Origin: Coprococcus_C hominis
Lineage (GTDB): Bacteria; Bacillota; Clostridia; Lachnospirales; Lachnospiraceae
DNA length: 64,000 nucleotides
Strand: one strand, 5' to 3'
Assembly (NCBI RefSeq): GCF_020687505.1
Contig: NZ_JAJEQT010000009.1
A model generated the notes under the pieces. The model saw nothing but the letters and a program-made list of their open reading frames with translations, ran no database searches and was not told where the DNA came from. The position numbers were made by a program, and so were the translations under genes. Below are positions 54,270 through 62,687 of this stretch, piece by piece; positions within the stretch are counted from its first letter, which is position 1, and the number at the start of each line of letters is the position of its first letter.

Positions 54270-54957
54270 GCAGAGACAGGCAGAACAGGAACGGGATTAT
54301 GCACTCTCCCATCAGAAAAAAGTAGAGATACCGGTTGAAAAGCCGGTACTCTATCAAAAGTGCGGGAATTGTAAACAGACAGCTTATCTGAAAGCTAAGG
54401 AAAAGTATGATATGCAGAGGGAAAAACTGGCAGGCAGATATAAAACAAAAACAGCCATGTATGAAGCATTGATGTTTCTGCTGATATGGTATTCCGTATC
54501 AACTACTCTTTTTCAGATGATACGGTCAAAAATATTTATTTCTGATTGCGTGGTATTCTTTGATACAATCGCAACTTTCACACAGACCATTGCTGGCTGG
54601 GTTGTACTGGCAGGAAAGAACGTGGCACAGATTAGTGATGGAATATCCAATCCTGTCGTTGCTGGAATTATAAACTGGCTGATAAGAATATTGATTTGCG
54701 GTGGATGTCTGGTGGGTGTGGGAATACTTTTGGCATTCATCGAAATAAAGATTGCAGGGCTATATAAGAAATACTGTTGGGATATGATTACCATAATGGT
54801 GATACTTGTAAGTATGGCAATAGCTATCTACTTTGGGGATTGGATAAAGGAAGTATTGCCAATCAATCTGCTATTTCTCTTATTATTCGTGCAACTGGTA
54901 TATGTTGGAATCAGGTGGTATGTAAAGGGATGGCGGGAAAACAGAGGTTATGTTTAA
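53989..54957 (+). CDS. DUF6040-like coiled-coil and membrane protein
   Basis: 322 aa starting MNELRNSKSDDQLEELLLLT, with RBS AAAGGAAGG (53973-53981) 7 bases upstream. The N-terminal 95 residues are a coiled coil that overlaps the end of mobA in another frame. Then come a Cys pair (KCGNCKQTAYLKAKEKYDMQ) and about four hydrophobic helices (residues about 150-310). The central text resembles DUF6040 proteins found next to mobA in Firmicutes elements. It could link the relaxase to a helper secretion channel. Confidence 0.75.
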   Translation: MNELRNSKSDDQLEELLLLTEQMQEELDQKDRTIRELKVQLDESLTLNEKLNSENKTENIQALKNDLRKTKELLQSEKEKTHTVQAMIEECRDKQRQAEQERDYALSHQKKVEIPVEKPVLYQKCGNCKQTAYLKAKEKYDMQREKLAGRYKTKTAMYEALMFLLIWYSVSTTLFQMIRSKIFISDCVVFFDTIATFTQTIAGWVVLAGKNVAQISDGISNPVVAGIINWLIRILICGGCLVGVGILLAFIEIKIAGLYKKYCWDMITIMVILVSMAIAIYFGDWIKEVLPINLLFLLLFVQLVYVGIRWYVKGWRENRGYV

Positions 54958-55012
54958 AAATAAAAAAATTGTCTGAGACGCAGCGAAGTAAATAAAATGA
55001 GTAGTATTATAA

Positions 55013-55052
55013 GAAGTCAGCAGTGCGTGAATAAACTGCTGGCTTCTTTTTT
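55013..55052 (+). terminator. Terminator after the mobilization genes
   Basis: 12-bp stem GAAGTCAGCAGT / ACTGCTGGCTTC (one G-T pair), then seven T residues. Confidence 0.9.
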
Positions 55053-55064
55053 GATAGATACAGT

Positions 55065-55079
55065 CACTCTCAGAGAGTG
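55065..55079. promoter_or_regulatory. Palindrome upstream of the cargo promoter
   Basis: CACTCTC-A-GAGAGTG, perfect 7-bp arms, ending 10 bases before the -35 of the sigma-D-like promoter; a possible regulator site. Confidence 0.35.
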
Positions 55080-55089
55080 TGCAGGATAG

Positions 55090-55117
55090 TAAAGTAATAA
55101 TATCAACATGCCGATAT
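55090..55117 (+). promoter_or_regulatory. Sigma-D/FliA-type (flagellar) promoter of the cargo operon
   Basis: TAAA (55090-55093), 16 bases, GCCGATAT (55110-55117). The B. subtilis sigma-D consensus is TAAA, about 15 bases, GCCGATAT; both boxes match fully and the spacer is one base longer than typical. It sits between the terminator and the first cargo gene. The 331 bases 54958-55288 otherwise hold the terminator, a palindrome and the leader hairpin. Confidence 0.7.
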
Positions 55118-55136
55118 AGAAAATGCAGGGAAGCAT

Positions 55137-55161
55137 TGTATTTCAAAGAGTTTGAGATACA
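55137..55161 (+). promoter_or_regulatory. Leader hairpin of the cargo mRNA
   Basis: TGTATTTCAAA (55137-55147) pairs with TTTGAGATACA (55151-55161) around GAG, 11 bp with one T-G pair. It starts about 12 bases after the expected transcription start and could protect the mRNA 5' end. Confidence 0.5.
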
Positions 55162-55288
55162 GAGCTTCTACTAAGGCAGTGGTCATCTTGTAAAAATATG
55201 GTCTTTGTGTGCGTAATATGGTCGTTTGATGATATGGGACTAGGAGAACAGGTTATTTTATCCGATAAAGAAAGCAAAGGAGGTTACT

Positions 55289-55555
55289 ATGAGTAATACA
55301 ATTAATGTGAACTATATGACACGGGCTTACAATCAGTACCAGCAGAAAAATGCGGCTAAAGATCAGGAGAAGGAAGATACAAGGTTTGCGGATAGTGTAA
55401 GAGAAAAGAGCGAAGCTAGTGGAAGTATAGTGGGCAATTCAAAAATAGGTTCTGTGTCTGCTAAAGATATGACGATGGTGGAATACAAGCAGTACATTTA
55501 CAATTCAGATAAAATGATTGGAGGAACAGAAGTATGCACATTGGTTCTGGTCTAA
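55289..55555 (+). CDS. Cargo protein 1, small, unknown
   Basis: 88 aa: MSNTINVNYMTRAYNQYQQK, then charged and Ser-rich text, ending EVCTLVLV. There is no signal peptide and the N-terminus is rich in Asn, Tyr and Gln. RBS AAAGGAGG. The end overlaps the next gene by 22 bases, so the two are coupled. Family unknown. Confidence 0.7.
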   Translation: MSNTINVNYMTRAYNQYQQKNAAKDQEKEDTRFADSVREKSEASGSIVGNSKIGSVSAKDMTMVEYKQYIYNSDKMIGGTEVCTLVLV

Positions 55556-56079
55556 ATACGGTATCTTCAATGTACCGCCAACAAAAAGGCAATAATATGA
55601 AAACGCCTGCATCTGGGGAAAAGACATTTTATACGGCAGAAACACCGAAGGTATATCAGATATTCACAACAGATAATATGTTGTGGACAGGAGGTAATGG
55701 CACCGGTCTTTCTTATTGTCTTAAATATGCGGATGATTCAACGGATGAAAATCCGGTGGTGTTAGCGAAAGGTGTGGATGAAAATGGAAAAGAGTTTGAA
55801 CAAAGAATATATATCAATGACGTTAATCCATCAAGTGCTACAGTAGTCGAAATGCGTGCATTGGAGGCACATTACAAAGTGGAGAAGCAGGGAGGTTTCA
55901 CATCTTTGCCGCTTGAAGCTGGTAATATGGGACTTAACGACAGAAGAGATTTTATCTCAATGTTCAAAAAAAGCATAGAAGATTTAAACAAATTGGGAAG
56001 GTTTGACTTATCGTTGCTTTGGACGAAAAGTATGGATACATATCTTAATTTGCCAAATGCAAATAGTAAGTATAAATAA
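55534..56079 (+). CDS. Cargo protein 2, unknown
   Basis: 181 aa. After the N-terminus MHIGSGLNTVSSMYRQQKGN there is a folded-looking part (TFYTAETPKVYQIFTTDNML, ENPVVLAKGVDENGKEFE). The C-terminal third is helical (DFISMFKKSIEDLNKLGRFD). GGAGG lies 9 bases upstream of ATG 55534. No secretion signal of the Sec type. Not recognised. Confidence 0.75.
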   Translation: MHIGSGLNTVSSMYRQQKGNNMKTPASGEKTFYTAETPKVYQIFTTDNMLWTGGNGTGLSYCLKYADDSTDENPVVLAKGVDENGKEFEQRIYINDVNPSSATVVEMRALEAHYKVEKQGGFTSLPLEAGNMGLNDRRDFISMFKKSIEDLNKLGRFDLSLLWTKSMDTYLNLPNANSKYK

Positions 56080-56141
56080 GGCTTAGTTATTTGGACATAG
56101 AAGGAAAAGAGAATTTAGAATAAACGAAGGAGATTGAGACA

Positions 56142-57080
56142 ATGCAGTCAATATCAAGTTATATTAATCCTAATACAAGAGGACTTACATCTAATTACAA
56201 AAATACAGCTATTAAAGATAAGGAAACCTATAATGAGGCGATGTCGCAGCACTTACTAAATCCGGTAGAAGATTTGGTTCAAGTGTTAAAAACACCTATA
56301 AAATTGGCGAAGAGTTCGTCACTTAGCAGACAGAATAATTCTGTTAATATTGCGGAAGGGCAAAGAATCCGTGTTAATGGAGGTCATGTGCTTACGGTTA
56401 CGGCGCATGGAGTAGAGGTTTCTGGTGGAGATAATCCGTATGATACACAATCATATGTAAAAGCACAGAGAATGGCAGATGCATTGGCATCCATGCTGCG
56501 AAATGCAGGTGGGACAATGACTACTGTAGCACATTCAAAGGAGGAATATGCCCGGTATACAGAGGGAATTACGGATGTTATGTCTTATCTGGGTGTAGAC
56601 ACTTCCAAAGATTTTACGGTCAATGGTATGAAATATAGCAAAAATAAAGATGGTTGGTATGAGTCAGAAGCGAACAGTGATGCGCAGGCGGCATATGAAC
56701 AGTTAAAAGCGAATAACAGAACCTACCAGTTTGCAGATGAAAAGACCAAAAAGCAGATTGCATATATTAGTGATTATTACCTTCAGACAGTGCCGGAGAG
56801 TGTAAAGGCGGCGTGGCAGGAAACATTGGAAGAAACTGGTTTTAATCCATTTCAGACGGATGTAACCAGTACATTAACGCAGTTATCTGTAGAGCAGGAT
56901 TTTCTGACAGGTGGTGATGACAATATTTTTGGTGAAACGAAAGAAAGTTGTTTAGCAGCTATCGACAAAGTATTGGAGAGAATAGAAAATCCGTTGGCAG
57001 CAGTTACAGAGGAAAGGGCAGCATATCTGCAGCAGGAAAAAGAATTTTATACCGTACTGGCATCTAAAATAAGAGAATAA
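56142..57080 (+). CDS. Cargo protein 3, unknown
   Basis: 312 aa, starting MQSISSYINPNTRGLTSNYK. Residues about 75-95 are beta-type (GQRIRVNGGHVLTVTAHGVEV), and the rest is mostly helical with NPYDTQSYVKAQRMADALAS and IAYISDYYLQTVPESVKAAW. It lacks a Sec signal and membrane segments. It resembles DUF proteins common in Lachnospiraceae mobile elements, but I cannot name the family safely. RBS CGAAGGAG. Confidence 0.75.
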   Translation: MQSISSYINPNTRGLTSNYKNTAIKDKETYNEAMSQHLLNPVEDLVQVLKTPIKLAKSSSLSRQNNSVNIAEGQRIRVNGGHVLTVTAHGVEVSGGDNPYDTQSYVKAQRMADALASMLRNAGGTMTTVAHSKEEYARYTEGITDVMSYLGVDTSKDFTVNGMKYSKNKDGWYESEANSDAQAAYEQLKANNRTYQFADEKTKKQIAYISDYYLQTVPESVKAAWQETLEETGFNPFQTDVTSTLTQLSVEQDFLTGGDDNIFGETKESCLAAIDKVLERIENPLAAVTEERAAYLQQEKEFYTVLASKIRE

Positions 57081-57102
57081 AATGCCGGGAGGAATTTAAA
57101 AA

Positions 57103-58056
57103 ATGATTGGAAGTATAGGAGCGGAGAGCCGTTATTCAACAGGTTATAACAACCTAAAACCAAATCGGAACCAGAATAAGTGGGCTGACACTTTGGCTCA
57201 GACGGTGGATAAGGAGGATATTAGCAGTAGAGCGGATATCAATCGTGCTAAGAAAAGTACAGTGATGGATTCTTATCTGGCACTGTCAGGAAAAACGATA
57301 AATACTTTGAAACAGGAATATTCAGAGTACGAATCCGAAAATTATAGAATCGTACCCGATAATGAAGCTGAATGTTTTGATATATACAATAAAGACGGGG
57401 AGCGTTTGGGGGCATTTTCCTATTCTGATATAAAAATAAGACAGGATGAAACAACAGGAAAGCAGTTTTTGATTTCTGAGCATGGAACGATGAGTTACGA
57501 TGCCCTGGTATTAGATGATGAATTAAAAGATGCATTGCAGAATGTAATGGATAAAGATTCGCTGGATGTGGAGACTTTGCAGGGATTTACATTAAATACA
57601 CATTCAGGTACCGGCATCCAGTATTTAGTAAAAGACGGTGAGGAAGGCAGAGGTGGCAAGGTTCTTCTGCAAAATGAAGCGGATCGGAAGAGGGATGAAG
57701 AATTAGCGGAGATGTATTTTGACAAATACCCTAATTTAATTGAGAGTCGGGAAGAAGGTTTTATCTGGGCTGATTTAGAGATTAGAGGAATGGCAAAACG
57801 GACAGATCAGGGAATTATATCCATAGGAGCTGATGGAATGTCATACAGTGACAATGAAAATTATAAAAACAATTGGAGTGTCCGGTTTTCTGGTTCTATG
57901 TATGAAAAGCTGTATGAATGGCTTCAGAATAACAAGGATAGCATGGAGGAAATCCATAAATTTTCTACATGGCAAAAGGTTTTTGACGAAATTGGTGGAA
58001 CGTATGAAAGAGTCTGGTCGAAAGAAGAACTGGATCAGGGATATTTGAATAATTGA
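57103..58056 (+). CDS. Cargo protein 4, unknown
   Basis: 317 aa, starting MIGSIGAESRYSTGYNNLKP, followed by a helical part and a beta-rich domain (NYRIVPDNEAECFDIYNKDG, ERLGAFSYSDIKIRQDETTG). The C-terminus is helical and charged. No Sec signal. It is 22 bases after the previous gene with GGGAGGAA as RBS. Not recognised. Confidence 0.75.
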   Translation: MIGSIGAESRYSTGYNNLKPNRNQNKWADTLAQTVDKEDISSRADINRAKKSTVMDSYLALSGKTINTLKQEYSEYESENYRIVPDNEAECFDIYNKDGERLGAFSYSDIKIRQDETTGKQFLISEHGTMSYDALVLDDELKDALQNVMDKDSLDVETLQGFTLNTHSGTGIQYLVKDGEEGRGGKVLLQNEADRKRDEELAEMYFDKYPNLIESREEGFIWADLEIRGMAKRTDQGIISIGADGMSYSDNENYKNNWSVRFSGSMYEKLYEWLQNNKDSMEEIHKFSTWQKVFDEIGGTYERVWSKEELDQGYLNN

Positions 58057-58069
58057 AAGAGGTGACAAT

Positions 58070-58813
58070 ATGAAAATATTTAATTACATGAATAATACGA
58101 ATTCAATAATGGAAAAAAATACTGATAAAGTACAGAAAGGAAATAGTCAGACAAACGAAAAACATACAGTGGGGCAATCAGTGAAGCTTTCGATTTCTAA
58201 TGAGGGATTGGAGTATTATCGTAATCGTATACAGCAGAGTGGACAGGAAAAATATGATGATGTGGTTCAAAGAAAGGAACTGTTAGCGAGTAAAAAAATC
58301 AGTGATATTGATTATAGTTATGAAATTCAAAAGAAGGCAGCACAGCAGAATCAAAATGTTGATACAGGAAAAAGTGCCTTAAATATTACTGACAAGGCAA
58401 ATAATTATGTTAAAGCATACGCAGAATTATATGATGAAATTGTGAAGGGCTATGAAAATGGAACCAGAGAAATATATGTAGCTGATGAAAATGGACCTCG
58501 TAAGCTTACAAAGGATGAAGAGTTAAGCAATTTAGATGCTGCATATAAAAAAACAGTGGATGACTTTGTGACAATGGAGACAACCAATCAGCATGCCCGT
58601 GGAATTATTGGTGAAGAAATGAATAAAATTTCAAAAATTACCACAAGGTCAACTTTGGCATCGGCTTACATTGAGGAGCAAAAAACCAGGGGAAAGGACG
58701 AAATCCCAGAAAATTTAACTGAGAAAATGTATGGTGCAATTACCTCATTTAAGGAGAAATATACAATGATTCAGCCTAATAGAGAGCAGTTATTGATGAG
58801 TATTAAGATTTGA
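58070..58813 (+). CDS. Cargo protein 5, with FlgM-like N-terminal motif
   Basis: 247 aa. The N-terminus MKIFNYMNNTNSIMEKNTDK is followed at residues 37-50 by SVKLSISNEGLEYY, similar to the DxVxIS motif in FlgM. The remainder is helical and charged (KAYAELYDEIVKGYENGTRE). It has no Sec signal and no known enzymatic motif. AGAGGTGA RBS; 13 bases after the previous gene. Confidence 0.75.
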   Translation: MKIFNYMNNTNSIMEKNTDKVQKGNSQTNEKHTVGQSVKLSISNEGLEYYRNRIQQSGQEKYDDVVQRKELLASKKISDIDYSYEIQKKAAQQNQNVDTGKSALNITDKANNYVKAYAELYDEIVKGYENGTREIYVADENGPRKLTKDEELSNLDAAYKKTVDDFVTMETTNQHARGIIGEEMNKISKITTRSTLASAYIEEQKTRGKDEIPENLTEKMYGAITSFKEKYTMIQPNREQLLMSIKI

Positions 58814-58874
58814 TGATGTTAGTACTATGATTTACAAATAAAAATAGTAATTACATATCATATTGAGGCTGAGA

Positions 58875-59735
58875 GAAATTAAATATCCAAGTCGTTCAAT
58901 ATAATAGAAATTATTTTAAGTTTCAATAACAGGGAGGTAGGATTATGGCAATTACAGGTATCAATAACAGCAGTTGCACATCGTATTATGCTTCAAATTA
59001 CAAGAATACTGTTAAAAAAACAGATAGTGAAAAGGATAGTACAAATACAAAAGACGGCAACGTGACAACAAGTACAGTTGAATTAAAAACATCACGTCCC
59101 GGTGTGACAAAAACAGAGCAGATTAAGACGGGGTATAGCAATGTAAATGATTATTCAAAATACTTGCAAGGAAAATACCATTATATGAATACGGGAACGA
59201 CTTCAATGCAAGGGGTTCCGACAACAGTATCCGTTTCAAGTGCATTTTTACAGAAGTGTATGAATGATCCAGAAAAAGCAAAGTATCTGGAGGAAAACTT
59301 AGCAGCCATTCCAGATTGTGCAAAAAGTGCGGTGAATGGATGTTTGGGCACTTTGACAAATCTGAGTTATATGATTGATGCAAACGGAAATATTTCGGTG
59401 GCAATATCTGGTACAAATGATCCAGATGGGAAAATAGCGAAAGAGAATGCTGAACGAAAGGCAAAAGAGAACAGAGAAAAAGAGGAAAAGGTAAAAGAAA
59501 AAAGAGCTGCTAAAAAAGCAGAGGAAGAAAAAGCTGCAAAGAAACGTGCAGAAAAATCGGCAGAAGGAAAAGAAACGGGTGATTATACCTTATCCGTAAC
59601 TGGTAATGATGTAAAAAGTATGACACAGAGTCTTGTAGCAGAATCTGTGAGTATTTCTGCACCTGATAGATCAAGTTTTGATATTAAGGCATAAGAGGAT
59701 TCGATAAAAGGAAAATATCAAATTGGTGCATTGGA
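58875..59735 (+). repeat. Duplicated segment, copy 1
   Basis: It matches 61752-62612 with only scattered differences. At its left end (58875-58904) it keeps the last codons and stop (EIKYPSRSI) of the cargo 8 gene, without the rest of that gene. So it arose by duplication of the cargo 8/DUF6033 junction followed by deletion, or by recombination. Confidence 0.9.
58945..59694 (+). CDS. Cargo protein 6, DUF6033-like (copy 1)
   Basis: 249 aa. It begins MAITGINNSSCTSYYASNYK, has a middle domain (FLQKCMNDPEKAKYLEENLA), a long charged helix of Lys/Glu/Ala (residues about 165-205) and ends SFDIKA. It is about 90% identical to cargo 9; differences cluster around residues 80-90 and 128-155. There is no Sec signal. 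RBS AGGGAGGTAGG. The DUF6033 label is from memory of similar proteins. Confidence 0.8.
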   Translation: MAITGINNSSCTSYYASNYKNTVKKTDSEKDSTNTKDGNVTTSTVELKTSRPGVTKTEQIKTGYSNVNDYSKYLQGKYHYMNTGTTSMQGVPTTVSVSSAFLQKCMNDPEKAKYLEENLAAIPDCAKSAVNGCLGTLTNLSYMIDANGNISVAISGTNDPDGKIAKENAERKAKENREKEEKVKEKRAAKKAEEEKAAKKRAEKSAEGKETGDYTLSVTGNDVKSMTQSLVAESVSISAPDRSSFDIKA

Positions 59736-59746
59736 TGGCATCACCA

Positions 59747-59878
59747 GAGAGTAGAGTGGCAGAAAGTCAGTAGATATAAATCGTTTTATTGGTTCATTGA
59801 GCAATGACAGTGATGTAGATTACCTGAAAATAGATGCAGGTTCTTTGACATCGAGCAAGATAGATAAAGAAGTATAGA
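59747..59878 (+). pseudogene. Remnant ORF without start codon
   Basis: Between the two cargo genes (59695-59906), one frame reads SGRKSVDINRFIGSLSNDSD then VDYLKIDAGSLTSSKIDKEV before TAG, and starts after a TAG. It has no start codon or RBS and looks like the end of a lost cargo gene. Confidence 0.45.
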
Positions 59879-59906
59879 AAGTGTGGACTAACTTAAGGAG
59901 GTTGCT

Positions 59907-60806
59907 ATGAAAGTTCAAGGAAATAGGTATATTAATAATCCAGAGATGATAAAAAATAAGGTTGAGAAGAAAACAACTGTTCCTCAGAATATTATTTCGG
60001 AGGATGATGTGAAAATCAGTGATTCAGCAAGAAAGTTAGTTGAGACTGCTCGTAATAAGGTATCGGATTTTCATACAATGCATTTTTCATCTATTATGGG
60101 AGAGATAAGAGAGATACCAGCAGAATATAAATGTGAAAATTTATTCAAATTAGATTTGAAAGCAGCTTCCATTTCTGGAGAACAAAGTGCGTTTGAAGGC
60201 TGTTCGGAAAATCAGTCAGAGGTTTTTGAAAAATGGCTGGACGAAAATGCTTCTGAATATTTGACAGAAGATGAAATGAAAGATTTAAAAGAGAAGATTA
60301 ATGCAATGACAGCAGATGTAGATTCTTTGAATGCTCAGGAGGGATATAGAGGAACTTCTTATGAATCTGTATTTTTGTTAAGTGCAAGTGAAGTGGGGCT
60401 AAGGAAAGTAAATGAAATGTATGTTCCAGAGCAATTTCAAGCTGGTTTTTCAGACATGATTGACGAATATGTTCATTTTAATGATTCAGCACGTAATTCC
60501 ATCATGGAGAGAATGACACCAGATTACATGGTTGTTGGAATTGGAAGCAAAACAGAATCTTATAAGTACAAGTCAGAAATAATCTCAGATGAGACAGCTT
60601 TTTATACAAATGAGAAGAAAGAGATAAGTGGTATCTGCAATCAGTTTTTAAATGGTAAAACAGATCAAAAATTATTTTGTAATGAGATGAAAGACCGTTT
60701 AAATGATTACTATGGAAGCAGGTATGAATTAAGGAATCAGCCAGAAGCTGTTGAAGGCAGAGTAAATAATATGCTGGACAAATTGCAGCATATGTTTGGC
60801 GTTTAA
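59907..60806 (+). CDS. Cargo protein 7, with FlgM-like N-terminal motif
   Basis: 299 aa. The N-terminus MKVQGNRYINNPEMIKNKVE leads to DVKISDSARKL at residues 34-44. FlgM of B. subtilis, as I remember it, starts MKINQFG and has DKIEISSQAKEM at a similar distance. Here a 250-residue helical part follows (NQSEVFEKWLDENASEYLTE, LLSASEVGLRKVNEM), so it is not FlgM itself. RBS AAGGAGG. Confidence 0.75.
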   Translation: MKVQGNRYINNPEMIKNKVEKKTTVPQNIISEDDVKISDSARKLVETARNKVSDFHTMHFSSIMGEIREIPAEYKCENLFKLDLKAASISGEQSAFEGCSENQSEVFEKWLDENASEYLTEDEMKDLKEKINAMTADVDSLNAQEGYRGTSYESVFLLSASEVGLRKVNEMYVPEQFQAGFSDMIDEYVHFNDSARNSIMERMTPDYMVVGIGSKTESYKYKSEIISDETAFYTNEKKEISGICNQFLNGKTDQKLFCNEMKDRLNDYYGSRYELRNQPEAVEGRVNNMLDKLQHMFGV

Positions 60807-60833
60807 TGTTGAAAAAGGGTTTGGAGAATAATT

Positions 60834-61781
60834 ATGAAGACAGTAACAGATGTAAACACAGTAAACCAGCTGTTGACATATTCAAAGCAGGCAGAGGCAG
60901 GAATACACCAAAAAGCAATACAGATGTTGCTTGGAGCAGGAAATAATAAAAAACAGGACAGTTTAAGTATTTCTGATGCTGCACGAGGCTTTTCAAAGCA
61001 ATCCATAGCTGCACTGATAGATAAAAATGCGAATATTTCTAACAGTGAATTAGCTTATTATTTTGCAAACTATAATAATTCAAGTGCTATTTTGGATGCA
61101 ATCAATTTTGGGGAGAATGTTTCCTGTGGATATAATTCTGATTTTAAGGAGTACGGGGTTATTTCCTTTGACCTTAATGGGAGCAGACAGGTAGTACCTA
61201 ATTATGCAGTACCGAAAATGAATACAAGCACCATGTCAGGCATTTGTGCTGCGAATAATTCTCTGGTACTAAGTAATAAAAGTTATTATGCATGGACAAC
61301 ATCAAGTGGCGGTAAATATACATGGACGGTCAATAATGGAAGAATAGGCTGGGCAGCCTCGGAATCGTTGCTTGCAGAGAATACAAATCAAAAAGGAACA
61401 AATTATAAGTGGGAAATGTGTAAGGCAGGCAATATCCTGTCTGATCTGGCACAGGGAAAGAGTGTGTGGGGGTATCTCTACAGCAATGAGGAGGTATTGT
61501 CCGTCTGTGAGAAAGTCGGGATTTCTCCGGGATTCTTTTCTATAGATGCGGGAGCAGGAAAACACACTTATTTATTGCAGGAATCAGGAAAGACCATAAA
61601 TGTTGACGCAAAGATAAAACAGTTAAATGATATAAACTGGATAGAAATCGGATATAAAGAAGGAGATACGTTTTCCGTTTATGGTAAAGAGTATGCTATT
61701 GACAGCAGTGGGCATATCAATGTTTCGGCGGAAGATGAATTTACATCAACGGAAATTAAATATCCAAGTCGTTCAATATAA
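60834..61781 (+). CDS. Cargo protein 8, with FlgM-like N-terminal motif
   Basis: 315 aa, starting MKTVTDVNTVNQLLTYSKQA, with DSLSISDAARGF at residues 42-53. The following part is globular and Trp/Tyr-rich (SYYAWTTSSGGKYTWTVNNG, then SPGFFSIDAGAGKHTYLL), possibly a secreted effector or adhesin domain. There is no Sec signal. The last codons are duplicated upstream of cargo 6. RBS TTGGAGAA. Confidence 0.75.
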   Translation: MKTVTDVNTVNQLLTYSKQAEAGIHQKAIQMLLGAGNNKKQDSLSISDAARGFSKQSIAALIDKNANISNSELAYYFANYNNSSAILDAINFGENVSCGYNSDFKEYGVISFDLNGSRQVVPNYAVPKMNTSTMSGICAANNSLVLSNKSYYAWTTSSGGKYTWTVNNGRIGWAASESLLAENTNQKGTNYKWEMCKAGNILSDLAQGKSVWGYLYSNEEVLSVCEKVGISPGFFSIDAGAGKHTYLLQESGKTINVDAKIKQLNDINWIEIGYKEGDTFSVYGKEYAIDSSGHINVSAEDEFTSTEIKYPSRSI

Positions 61782-62612
61782 TAGAAATTATTTTAAGTTT
61801 CAATAACAGGGAGGTAGGATTATGGCAATTACAGGTATCAATAACAGCAGTTACACATCGTATTATGCTTCAAATTATAAGAATACTGTAAAAAAAACAG
61901 ATAGTGAAAAGGATAGTACAAATACAAAAGATGGCAACGTGACAACAAGTACAGTTGAATTAAAAACATCACGTCCCGGTGTGACAAAAACAGAGCAGAT
62001 TAAGACAGGGTATAGTAATGTAAATGATTATTCAAAATACTTGCAAGGAAAATACCATTATATGAATATAGGGCTGACTTCAATGCAGGGTATTCCGACA
62101 ACGGTATCTGTTTCAAGTGCATTTTTACAAAAGTGCATGAATGATCCGGAAAAAGCAAAGTATTTGGAGGAAAACTTAGCAGCCATTCCGGATTGTACAA
62201 AAGATACGATTAATGGATGTTTGGGCACTGTGACAAATCAGAGTTATATGATTGATGCAAACGGAAATATTATAGAGACAGCATCTTGTACAAATGATCC
62301 AGATGGGAAAATAGCGAAAGAGAATGCTGAACGAAAAGCAAAAGAGAACAGAGAAAAAGAGGAAAAAGTAAAAGAGAAAAGAGCTGCTAAAAAAGCAGAG
62401 GAAGAAAAAGCTGCAAAGAAACGTGCAGAAAAATCGGCAGAAAGAAAGGAAACGGGTGATTATACCTTATCCGTAACTGGTACTGATGTAAAAAGTATGA
62501 CACAAAGCCTTGTAGCAGGATCTGTGAGTATTTCTGTACCTGATAGATCAAGTTTTGATATTAAGGCATAAGAAGGTTCGGTAAAAGGAAAATATCAAAT
62601 CGGTACTTTGGT
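61752..62612 (+). repeat. Duplicated segment, copy 2
   Basis: Partner of 58875-59735; the offset is 2877 bases. It begins within the 3' end of cargo 8 and includes the DUF6033-like gene and about 40 bases downstream. Confidence 0.9.
61822..62571 (+). CDS. Cargo protein 9, DUF6033-like (copy 2)
   Basis: 249 aa, begins MAITGINNSSYTSYYASNYK. It has the same layout as cargo 6, with substitutions in the middle domain (NIGLTSMQGIPTT; CTKDTINGCLGTVTNQ; IIETASCTND). It is the last gene of the cargo operon. Confidence 0.8.
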   Translation: MAITGINNSSYTSYYASNYKNTVKKTDSEKDSTNTKDGNVTTSTVELKTSRPGVTKTEQIKTGYSNVNDYSKYLQGKYHYMNIGLTSMQGIPTTVSVSSAFLQKCMNDPEKAKYLEENLAAIPDCTKDTINGCLGTVTNQSYMIDANGNIIETASCTNDPDGKIAKENAERKAKENREKEEKVKEKRAAKKAEEEKAAKKRAEKSAERKETGDYTLSVTGTDVKSMTQSLVAGSVSISVPDRSSFDIKA

Positions 62613-62687
62613 TGGAACTGCGATTTTGGCTAAAAGATTGTGAATTGCCAATATAATCAATAGTTTCTTCTATGAAAAGATAAGATG

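Noticed and set aside
55241..55268. Second sigma-D-like promoter (TAGG-N16-TCCGATAA)
   Set aside because: The -35 is poor and transcription would start at the RBS of the first gene, leaving no leader.
59907..60806. FlgM itself
   Set aside because: The motif matches but the protein is 299 aa, about three times FlgM, and the C-terminal sigma-binding helices are not recognisable.
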